From assembly GCA_026707735.1 (NCBI GenBank), contig JAPOWH010000004.1, positions 1 through 64,000 of the forward strand: a DNA stretch of 64,000 bases, written 5' to 3'. The notes under the pieces were generated by a model. That model was given only the letters and a program-made list of their open reading frames with translations. It did not search any database and was not told the DNA's origin. The stretch comes from Gammaproteobacteria bacterium (GTDB taxonomy: Bacteria > Pseudomonadota > Gammaproteobacteria > Pseudomonadales > Azotimanducaceae). Of the stretch, positions 37,378 to 44,884 are shown piece after piece. The position numbers and the translations under genes were made by a program. Every line of letters starts with the position of its first letter. Position 1 is the first letter of the stretch.

Positions 37378-39083
37378 AGTGGATATTGGCACTTGTTGCA
37401 CTAGCGCCTGCCGTTGGTGCAAATGCCCAAGCAACTCAGGATGCAGATCCCGTTGTCCAAGCGATGAGGGATGAACTTCGGCGGTCCATGAGTGACTTGC
37501 AACTGAAGGGCTCTCCTCAACCTTATTTCATTGCCTACACGGTGCGGGACAATTCGCAATTGCTGGAGTCGTTCTACTTGGGCACGTCGGTTCGTGCTGA
37601 CAGGACTAGCTCTCGAACTGTTCGAGTGGAGGTCCGAGTCGGATCCTATGAACTCGACAATCGCAACTACCGACCTCGCGTGAACCGATCTGCAACGATA
37701 ACGCAGGCGTTGCCTATCAGTGACGATTACGAGGAAATACGGCGCGCGATTTGGCGCGCAACCGATGCCGCGTACAAGAACGCTGCTCAGAACTACGCAG
37801 CGAAACTCACTGCATTGGAGGGACGACGAAGCGACGATCCGGCACCGGACTTCACTATTGAAGAACCGTTCCAATATGTGAGAGCAGAGCAACCGACCGC
37901 GGACGACATCGACTTAGATGCAGTCCGCGAGCCAGCAAGAGAACTCTCGTCAGCCTTCTCAAGTTCACCCGATATATTCACTTCGGTTGTGGCCGCGTCT
38001 GCGGCAAAGAGACGACGCATCTACTTGAACAGCGAAGGCAGTTTCCACGACTATGTGGAGCAACAGTGTCGTATTAGAACGCTGGCTTTTACTCAAATGC
38101 TGGATGGCACGGAGATACAAGACTACGCCAACGAGTACGCTATCGATTGTGCGAGTCTTCCACCCTTGGCCGAAATGCAAACGGGAGTGCGGTCGCTCAT
38201 CTCGCGATTGACGAGTTTGAGATCCGCTGAACCGTTTGGGGATGTATACAACGGCCCGATACTGTATGAGGGACAGGCGGCAGCACAAATACTCCGACGT
38301 CTTCTCTTGCCAAGATTAATGGCAGTTAGAGTGCCCATGACGGATGATGCTCGATCCGATTCTCAGCGATTCAGAAACCCATTTCTGGACAAGATCGGTA
38401 CTCGAGTTGTATCCGCCAAAATCGATGTCATAAACGATCCAACGCTAACCGAATTCAATGGCCAACCCTTGCTTGGACACTACTTTGTAGATCGGCAGGG
38501 AATCCCTGCTCGTCGCACGCTGCTTGTCGAGGAGGGAAGGTTGAAGACGCTTTTGACTACACGCAGTCCGGTGGACGAGTTCGACAAGAGCACAGGCTCC
38601 AGCCGAACTGGCGGTAGTGCGATGCCAGGCAATGTCCTGATTCTTCCCAAGGAAGGGGAGGGGTGGACTGATGAAGAGATTCGCGTAGAAATGAACTCCT
38701 TGTTGGACGATTACGGCTTGGATTATGGAATCGTGGTGCGCAGATTGGCCAATCGTGCAGAGCTGGCGTTCGGCAATCGCACCTCTGTCCTGCTTGAAGC
38801 GTACAAAGTGTTTGCGGACGGTAGAGAGGTACTCGTGCCAGCGATGGAGATTACTGGCTACAGTGATCGAACATTGCGTGACATTGTTGCTGTTTCACAG
38901 GAGATTCAGCAGTACGACACGGTTTACGGCAGTGGAAGTGGTGCATGGGTTACGCCCATTTCGATCATCGCTCCTTCGTCACTTCTCATAGAGGAACTGA
39001 CAGCGAGAAAGATGCGTCCCGTATCGCCAAAGCCTCCGGTTGTTCCGCATCCATCGGTTGATTCGACAGCGGTATCGAATTAA
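37374..39083 (+). CDS. Exported TldE/PmbA-like partner (E5)
   Basis: The 569-residue product starts at ATG 37374, overlapping D4. The signal peptide is MKWILALVALAPAVGANA, then Q. It is the most divergent E protein: GPILYEGQAAAQILRRLLLP stands where TldD has HExxxH, and the charged residues around 80-110 (RADRTSSRTVRVEVRVGS) are distinctive. Family modules MRDELRRSMSDLQLKGS and PYFIAYTVRD remain. It is the likely non-catalytic partner of D4 and the last gene of the array; a promoter for imuA follows after about 255 bases. Confidence 0.82.
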   Translation: MKWILALVALAPAVGANAQATQDADPVVQAMRDELRRSMSDLQLKGSPQPYFIAYTVRDNSQLLESFYLGTSVRADRTSSRTVRVEVRVGSYELDNRNYRPRVNRSATITQALPISDDYEEIRRAIWRATDAAYKNAAQNYAAKLTALEGRRSDDPAPDFTIEEPFQYVRAEQPTADDIDLDAVREPARELSSAFSSSPDIFTSVVAASAAKRRRIYLNSEGSFHDYVEQQCRIRTLAFTQMLDGTEIQDYANEYAIDCASLPPLAEMQTGVRSLISRLTSLRSAEPFGDVYNGPILYEGQAAAQILRRLLLPRLMAVRVPMTDDARSDSQRFRNPFLDKIGTRVVSAKIDVINDPTLTEFNGQPLLGHYFVDRQGIPARRTLLVEEGRLKTLLTTRSPVDEFDKSTGSSRTGGSAMPGNVLILPKEGEGWTDEEIRVEMNSLLDDYGLDYGIVVRRLANRAELAFGNRTSVLLEAYKVFADGREVLVPAMEITGYSDRTLRDIVAVSQEIQQYDTVYGSGSGAWVTPISIIAPSSLLIEELTARKMRPVSPKPPVVPHPSVDSTAVSN

Positions 39084-39338
39084 TTGGTGAATCTCGCTGT
39101 GGGTGAACCGTATTTCGATATAGGCGGTGATGCTTCGCTGGTGGAGCGTTTGCCCTGAGGCAGCAGGGAGACACTTGCTCTCTCGTTTCCCCACATTGCT
39201 GCAGCCCTGATACTGTCGTCCTCGACTTGGATTTCTCCAACAACTCTCGAAACGAGCCGCACATCTCCTAATCCCTTGCTGCATCTGTAGCGTTTGTAGC
39301 TGTTGCAGGTTTTTTTGCATTTTATTGGCTGTGACCCC
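39084..39338. other. Intergenic region between the array and imuA
   Basis: No convincing gene. A minus-strand frame (39376 to 39080) reads through most of it with plausible composition, but it runs across the imuA promoter and has no recognisable family. A short T-tract near 39310 could contribute to termination, but no good stem is visible. Confidence 0.3.
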
Positions 39339-39390
39339 TTGACACTGTATTTATGTATATCTATATTAAATAACATGTTGTTAATTACAG
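39339..39390 (+). promoter_or_regulatory. Sigma70 promoter with LexA-like elements for imuA-imuB-dnaE2
   Basis: TTGACA at 39339-39344 (perfect -35) and TATATT at 39362-39367 are separated by 17 bases. Inside the spacer, CTGTATTTATGTATAT (39345-39360) shares 12 of 16 positions with the E. coli SOS box. A second element, ATGTTGTTAATTACAG (39375-39390), keeps a perfect TACAG half site. Mutasome operons are commonly LexA-controlled, so SOS induction is likely, but neither box is complete. Confidence 0.6.
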
Positions 39391-39396
39391 TATTTT

Positions 39397-40137
39397 GTGT
39401 CGGATTTACGCGACCTTCTCAGCAAGAAATTCATTTGGCGAGCGTGTGACCTAGCGGATTCCACAACTTCCGAGCAAGCATGGGGAATTCCCACGGGGTT
39501 TGACGACTTGGACCGTTTGCTCTATGGAAACGGCTGGCCTCGCGATGCTCTTATGGAAGTGCTTGTTGATGTTCATGGCTGCGGGGAACTGCGTTTGCTC
39601 GTGACCGGTCTCCGTTGCCTTCTCCGTGAGGAAACGCGATGGATGGCTTGGGTCAATCCTCCGTTTGTGCCTTATGCGCCAGCATTGCATGGGCTGGACA
39701 TTGATGTGAACCGCGTGCTGCTGGTGCATCCAAACAGTCACCGAGAAGCTTTGTGGGCCTTGGAGAAAATTTTGGAGTCGGGCAGTTGCAGCGCTGCTCT
39801 CGCATGGCTGAATGAGCAAGATCTCAAAGAAAAGCACGTCCGACGGATCCAGACTCGAGCAAAGTCAAGTCGTGTGTGGACTACGATCTTTCGCCCCTCG
39901 CATGCGGCTCAGCGGTCCTCTCCCGCAGAACTTCGGCTCCATGTGCAAAGACCTCAGTCAACTGACGGAAATAGGGTGGAACTATCGATTTTGAAACGCA
40001 AAGGAGGATGGGCTGTTAATGATGTGCCGCTGAAGTTGCAGTGGCATCCCAATGCTCTTTCAGTGGATTGCATGGCTCGACGATGGAACCAGTGGAGACA
40101 GACCGGAAAGACGGAAGAAATAAGGAGGATTGCCTAA
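39397..40137 (+). CDS. imuA: ImuA, RecA-like component of the translesion mutasome
   Basis: ImuA is a RecA-fold accessory protein needed with ImuB and DnaE2 for damage-induced mutagenesis. The 246-residue product starts at GTG 39397 with SDLRDLLSKKFIWRACDL, matching the family's N-terminus, then GIPTGFDDLDRLLYGNGWPRDALMEVLVDVHGCGELRLL, the degenerate ATPase core, lacking a canonical Walker A lysine as usual. There is no clear Shine-Dalgarno sequence in the short leader. It overlaps imuB by one base (TAATG). Confidence 0.88.
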   Translation: MSDLRDLLSKKFIWRACDLADSTTSEQAWGIPTGFDDLDRLLYGNGWPRDALMEVLVDVHGCGELRLLVTGLRCLLREETRWMAWVNPPFVPYAPALHGLDIDVNRVLLVHPNSHREALWALEKILESGSCSAALAWLNEQDLKEKHVRRIQTRAKSSRVWTTIFRPSHAAQRSSPAELRLHVQRPQSTDGNRVELSILKRKGGWAVNDVPLKLQWHPNALSVDCMARRWNQWRQTGKTEEIRRIA

Positions 40138-41567
40138 TGCTTTGGCTATGTGCGCATTTGCCACAGATGGGTTTGGAAATGTTTGGGAAATCGCCTGAGC
40201 ATCAACCAGCAACCGTGGTTGTCGACGAACGCAAGATTCATTTGATGAATGCCGCTGCACAAGAAGCGGGCATAACTTTGGGAAGCAGTCTCGCTACCGC
40301 AAGCAGCCTAGCTCCGGATTTGGTGTGCTACAAGAGAGACGAGAAGGCGGAGAAGGAATATCTTGAGAAGATCATTCCAATAGCCTATCGACTTACTCCT
40401 TGTGTCAGCGTTTCCCTGCCCTACGACCTGATGCTGGAAGTGTCGGGCAGCATCAGATTGTTTGATGGTCTTACTCGTATCGTTCGCTTGCTTCAACGTT
40501 CGTTGCGACATGTCGGGCATGCATCATTCATCGGTATCGCACATACCCCCAGCACCGCTCGTGTGCTTGCTCATGCAAAGGTGTCCACACCACTACCAGA
40601 GCATCCCGATGCCAAGACGGTTCGAGACACCGCGTTGGAGCGATTGCGTGAAGTCAGTTTGCAGTATGCGGAGCTCAAGGCATCGGATGTCGAACGTTTA
40701 TTCAACATGGGCATACGAGAGTTTGGCGAACTGTTGGATTTGCCGCCGCACGAACTAGGGAAGAGATTCGAGAAGGGCTTGCTCGAATATTTGAAACGTT
40801 TGACAGGGACAGCTTTCGATCCTCAGAAATATGTCGAGCCCGCGGAACGTTTTCAGTCCGATATCCATTTGCTGGATCCGGTCCTGGACCGTCAATCGCT
40901 TGAGGAACACATGGAGCGACTGGCATTGGAACTGGTGTATTGGCTGCAATCACGTCAACTTGGCGTGATGGAAGCGTTATGGACATTCAAGCCCTTCGAC
41001 AGCGAAGGGATATCCGTGCCGGTGCGTTTTTCCCATCCTCGCACTCGTGTTCCATCCATTCTGGAGTTTTCGGAACTTGCCCTGGATGCATTCGAGCTGC
41101 CGAAGGAGGTTATTTCGATATCTCTGGAAGCAACTCGTGTGGACTCTTTGCTGAACACAGGAACAGTGGAAAAGGACTTGCTGGGAACGCATGAAGTCAG
41201 ACCAGTGTTGCCTGGCGATCTTCTTGATCGACTGACAGCACGTCTTGGCATTGATTCCTGGCAGTTGTTGCGCAACATGAACGACCATCGTCCGGAATAT
41301 GCCTGGTCTCCTTCGACTGCTAGCGAATCAGGACGCAGTTCCTCGCCGTTCTTCACTCCCGGTTCTCGTCCCTTGTGGCTGTTTGAGCCGCCGCTGCCAG
41401 TCAAACGCAAGCATTTCGAGCTGCTTAAAGGTCCGGAACGCATTCAGAGCGGGTGGTGGGAGTGCGATTTTTCCCGAGACTACTTTGTCGCTCTCCATGA
41501 AAGCGGTTCTTTGTGTTGGCTGTTCAACGATGGGGAGGGATGGTTTCAGCATGGCTATTTCTCCTAA
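40137..41567 (+). CDS. imuB: ImuB, Y-family polymerase-like mutasome scaffold
   Basis: ImuB resembles Y-family (DinB/UmuC) polymerases but lacks polymerase activity; it links ImuA and DnaE2 to the sliding clamp. I start it at ATG 40137, immediately behind AAGGAGG and overlapping the imuA stop, giving 476 residues (MLWLCAHLPQMGLEMF). The fingers/palm-like region includes EVSGSIRLFDGL near 105, where Y-family enzymes carry catalytic acids. A helix-hairpin-helix part (ERLFNMGIREFGELLDLP) is near 190 and a little-finger-like part follows to about 340. The C-terminus WWECDFSRDYFVALHESG is typical. It overlaps dnaE2 by 17 bases. Confidence 0.9.
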   Translation: MLWLCAHLPQMGLEMFGKSPEHQPATVVVDERKIHLMNAAAQEAGITLGSSLATASSLAPDLVCYKRDEKAEKEYLEKIIPIAYRLTPCVSVSLPYDLMLEVSGSIRLFDGLTRIVRLLQRSLRHVGHASFIGIAHTPSTARVLAHAKVSTPLPEHPDAKTVRDTALERLREVSLQYAELKASDVERLFNMGIREFGELLDLPPHELGKRFEKGLLEYLKRLTGTAFDPQKYVEPAERFQSDIHLLDPVLDRQSLEEHMERLALELVYWLQSRQLGVMEALWTFKPFDSEGISVPVRFSHPRTRVPSILEFSELALDAFELPKEVISISLEATRVDSLLNTGTVEKDLLGTHEVRPVLPGDLLDRLTARLGIDSWQLLRNMNDHRPEYAWSPSTASESGRSSSPFFTPGSRPLWLFEPPLPVKRKHFELLKGPERIQSGWWECDFSRDYFVALHESGSLCWLFNDGEGWFQHGYFS

Positions 41568-44500
41568 TTCCGACTCGGTTCCGTTTGCGGAACTGCATTG
41601 CAAGAGCAATTTTTCATTCTTGCACGGCGCTTCCCATCCAGAGGAGCTTGTGCGGCGCGCGAAGGAATTGGGATATGAAGCGATCGCAATAACTGATGAA
41701 TGTTCGCTTGCCGGCATCGTGAAAGCTCATGTCGAATCGGAAAAAGTGGGGATCAAGTTGATCGTTGGAGCAGAGTTCAACATATCTGCTCGAGACGGAG
41801 ACGAGTTGCTGAAAATAGTGCTTCTGGCCCCTACAAGAAAGGCCTACGCTCAGCTATCGGCACTCATTACGAAAGGACGACGGCGAAAGCCCAAGGGAGA
41901 GTACGAATTGAACGTGAGCGATCTTGGCATCTCGACCGCCGATTGCCTTGCGCTATGGATGCCTGGCAATCTGCCCATCGACAGATTGGAAGTTCAGGGA
42001 CGCGAGCTTCAAACATCTCTCCCACGGCTTTGGCTTGCGCTGGAACTGCTCTTGTCGGATCGAGACTTGGATCAAGCCGCCAATGTTCTAACCCTGTCGA
42101 TGCAGTTGGGTCTGCCGATTGTTGCGAGCAATGATATTCATATGCACATATCGGAACGCAAACCGTTGCAGGACACGCTCACTGCAGTCCGTCTTGGAAC
42201 AACGGTAGGTCAGTTGGGAACCGATGCCTTTCCGAATGCGGAACGGCATTTGCGAACCTACGAAGCGCTGCGAAAGCTGTATGCGGAAGAAATACTCGAG
42301 GAATCTGCAAAGATCGCGAAAGAGTGCGAATTTTCCCTCAATTCCTTGCGCTACGAATATCCGGCAGAACTGGTGCCCGAAGGCGCGACTCCCATCGAGC
42401 ACTTGCGTTCTCTCACCTATGAAGGGGCCGCTTGTCGGTGGCCCAAGGGAATTCCAGAAGAAGTGGAAGGGTTGATCGAGAAGGAGCTAGCTCTCATTGC
42501 TGAATTGAAGTATGAGTACTACTTTCTGACCGTTCACGACATTGTGAGATTTGCCCGCAGTCGGAAGATTCTTTGTCAGGGAAGGGGATCTGCCGCAAAT
42601 TCCGCGGTTTGCTACTGCCTGTTCGTTACGGAAGTGGATCCTGACCGCGTTCATCTTCTATTCGAACGCTTTGTGTCCAAGGAACGACACGAACCTCCAG
42701 ACATTGATGTGGACTTTGAGCACGAGCGACGCGAGGAAGTCATTCAGTTCATCTACGACAAGTACACGCGAGAACGTGCCGCGTTGGCCGCGACGCTGGT
42801 GACCTATAGGCCGCGCAGCGCCATTCGCGACGTTGGCAAGGCACTGGATTTGGATCCGGATTTGGTGGACATGCTTGCCAAGTCCATGTCGTGGTGGGAC
42901 AGCAAGGATCAGTTCAATCAGCGTCTGCAAAGCTGCGGAGTGGATCCTCAATCTCGAACCATCCAGCTCTTCGTCGCTCTTGTTAGCGAAATCATTGGTT
43001 TTCCACGGCACCTATCTCAGCATGTGGGAGGTTTTGTCATTTCGAAAGGCCCGCTTTCCGAATTGGTTCCTGTGGAGAACGCCGCCATGGAGGACAGAAC
43101 GGTCATTCAGTGGGACAAGGACGATCTTGAGGCAATGTGCCTGCTCAAAGTGGACGTGTTGGGACTTGGCATGCTGACCGCCATACGCAAGGCACTTGAT
43201 TTGGTGAATGATTTCCGTGGTTTGTCCGGCGAGGCGCGGCTTGCTGTCCCGAATCTGCCCGCTGAGGACCCAGCCACGTATCAAATGCTTCAGAAAGCCG
43301 ACAGTGTGGGCGTGTTCCAAGTGGAATCTCGAGCCCAAATGTCCATGCTTCCGAGACTTCGGCCTGAATGTTTTTATGACTTGGTGATTGAAGTCGCCAT
43401 TGTCAGACCGGGTCCGATTCAGGGCAACATGGTGCATCCGTATTTGCTTCGTCGTCAAGGGAAGGAAGCTGTGACGTATTCCAACGATGAAGTACGCAAG
43501 GTTTTGGAGAGAACCTTGGGAATTCCCATTTTTCAAGAGCAAGTCATTGAACTGGCCATGGTCGCCGCTGGGTTTTCAGCTGGCGAAGCAGATCAATTGC
43601 GACGCTCCATGGCGGCGTGGAAGCGCCGCGGGGGATTGGAGAAATACCACAGAAAACTTGTGGATGGCATGTTGGAACGCGGACATCCCAGAGAATTTGC
43701 CGAGCGCATTTTCGAGCAAATAAAGGGATTTGGCGAGTATGGGTTCCCGGAGTCGCATGCAGCCAGCTTTGCCTTGCTGGTCTACATATCAGCCTGGCTG
43801 AAACGGCACGAGCCGACGGCGTTCTATTGCGGTCTGTTGAATAGTCTGCCCATGGGGTTTTATTCACCGGCGCAGTTAACGCAGGATGCCATGCGGCATG
43901 GCGTTGAAATTCGGGGAGCCGATGTTCAGAAAAGTGGCTGGGACTATCGTCTGGAACCACCGGCACAGAGCATACAAGGCTACGACCAGCCACAAGGAGC
44001 ACTTCGTGTAGGCATGCGGCAGATCAAAGGATTGGGCGAGGAGGTAGGCAATCGCATTGCCGAAAGCCAACCCTATAAGGATATCGATGATCTGGCGCGC
44101 CGAGCGGCACTGAACGATCAGGAACTCACGTTCTTGGCTCGAGCCGGTGCTTTGCAGACCATTTCAGGCAATCGATTTCAAGCGCATTGGGATGCAGCGG
44201 GAGTGGACCGTCCTACGGATCTTTGGAAAGCAAGCAAGGTTGTGGTGCCCTACCAAACGGATGTAGTGTTACCTGAACCCACGGTTGGCGAGAGCGTGTT
44301 TCTAGATTTCAGTTACTTGGACTTGACGCTTGGGGACCATCCGCTGAAGATCATGCGAGGGGAAGCGCAGTTTCGACATTGCATGAAAGCCGAAGACCTG
44401 ATTTCAACTCATCCAGGTCGGTTTGTTCAGGTGGCTGGGCTTGTTACCTGCCGACAACGACCTGGTACAAGCAGCGGAGTGGTTTTCTTGACTCTAGAGG

Positions 44501-44727
44501 ACGAAACCGGCAATGCCAATGTGGTGGTGTGGCGAACCGTCTTGGAGCGATATCGCGCGGAGATTCTGCAGAGTCAGCTCATTCGCATCAAGGGCGTGAT
44601 TCAACGTGAAGGCGAGGTCATACACATCGTTGCTGGTCAAGTAGTCGATTTCAGCGAAAGATTGAAAGCGCTTGCAGATCGGCAGGACAGCAACGGGAAC
44701 ATCGTGAGCGCTCGAAACTTTCACTAG
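41551..44727 (+). CDS. dnaE2: DnaE2, error-prone DNA polymerase III alpha subunit
   Basis: This C-family polymerase performs translesion synthesis with ImuA/ImuB. The start is ATG 41551 (MAISPNSDSVPFAELHCKSN) behind GGGAGGGA, inside the end of imuB; a longer frame to 41299 is not needed. The 1058 residues carry an N-terminal PHP domain (FAELHCKSNFSFLHGA near 12), the catalytic palm with PPDIDVDFEHERREEV near 380 and the fingers region around VGGFVISKGPL near 490. GYGFPESHAASFALLVY is near 730. Helix-hairpin-helix and OB-fold regions follow (VAGLVTCRQRPGTSSG near 965). Length fits DnaE2, shorter than replicative DnaE. Confidence 0.94.
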   Translation: MAISPNSDSVPFAELHCKSNFSFLHGASHPEELVRRAKELGYEAIAITDECSLAGIVKAHVESEKVGIKLIVGAEFNISARDGDELLKIVLLAPTRKAYAQLSALITKGRRRKPKGEYELNVSDLGISTADCLALWMPGNLPIDRLEVQGRELQTSLPRLWLALELLLSDRDLDQAANVLTLSMQLGLPIVASNDIHMHISERKPLQDTLTAVRLGTTVGQLGTDAFPNAERHLRTYEALRKLYAEEILEESAKIAKECEFSLNSLRYEYPAELVPEGATPIEHLRSLTYEGAACRWPKGIPEEVEGLIEKELALIAELKYEYYFLTVHDIVRFARSRKILCQGRGSAANSAVCYCLFVTEVDPDRVHLLFERFVSKERHEPPDIDVDFEHERREEVIQFIYDKYTRERAALAATLVTYRPRSAIRDVGKALDLDPDLVDMLAKSMSWWDSKDQFNQRLQSCGVDPQSRTIQLFVALVSEIIGFPRHLSQHVGGFVISKGPLSELVPVENAAMEDRTVIQWDKDDLEAMCLLKVDVLGLGMLTAIRKALDLVNDFRGLSGEARLAVPNLPAEDPATYQMLQKADSVGVFQVESRAQMSMLPRLRPECFYDLVIEVAIVRPGPIQGNMVHPYLLRRQGKEAVTYSNDEVRKVLERTLGIPIFQEQVIELAMVAAGFSAGEADQLRRSMAAWKRRGGLEKYHRKLVDGMLERGHPREFAERIFEQIKGFGEYGFPESHAASFALLVYISAWLKRHEPTAFYCGLLNSLPMGFYSPAQLTQDAMRHGVEIRGADVQKSGWDYRLEPPAQSIQGYDQPQGALRVGMRQIKGLGEEVGNRIAESQPYKDIDDLARRAALNDQELTFLARAGALQTISGNRFQAHWDAAGVDRPTDLWKASKVVVPYQTDVVLPEPTVGESVFLDFSYLDLTLGDHPLKIMRGEAQFRHCMKAEDLISTHPGRFVQVAGLVTCRQRPGTSSGVVFLTLEDETGNANVVVWRTVLERYRAEILQSQLIRIKGVIQREGEVIHIVAGQVVDFSERLKALADRQDSNGNIVSARNFH

Positions 44728-44884
44728 CACAAAAAATCGAACAAGAGAGACACCCAGTACTCACTCGTGAATCCATGCTGTCAATATCACACTGGCTACC
44801 TACAACGTTTTTAGTACCTATGACACCTCACAACTCAACATCACCGAACCATCAGATCTCGCGGGATTGCACTAGATGCTGTAT

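Noticed and set aside
21981-39083. Calling the array genes modulators of DNA gyrase (old PmbA/TldD name)
   Set aside because: All have signal peptides and so should leave the cytoplasm; the name reflects an indirect historical phenotype.
21981-39083. A classical RiPP biosynthetic cluster
   Set aside because: No cyclodehydratase, radical SAM or lanthionine enzymes lie nearby. Only the small ORF at 21617 is precursor-like, and it has a Sec-like leader.
39080-39376. Minus-strand 98-codon ORF between the array and imuA
   Set aside because: It starts inside the imuA promoter, has no RBS of note and no recognisable family.
40041-40136. Longer N-terminus for ImuB
   Set aside because: The extra residues are a shadow of imuA; ATG 40137 has AAGGAGG and matches the family start.
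41299-41550. Longer N-terminus for DnaE2
   Set aside because: It would lie wholly inside imuB; ATG 41551 leads straight into the PHP domain with a good RBS.
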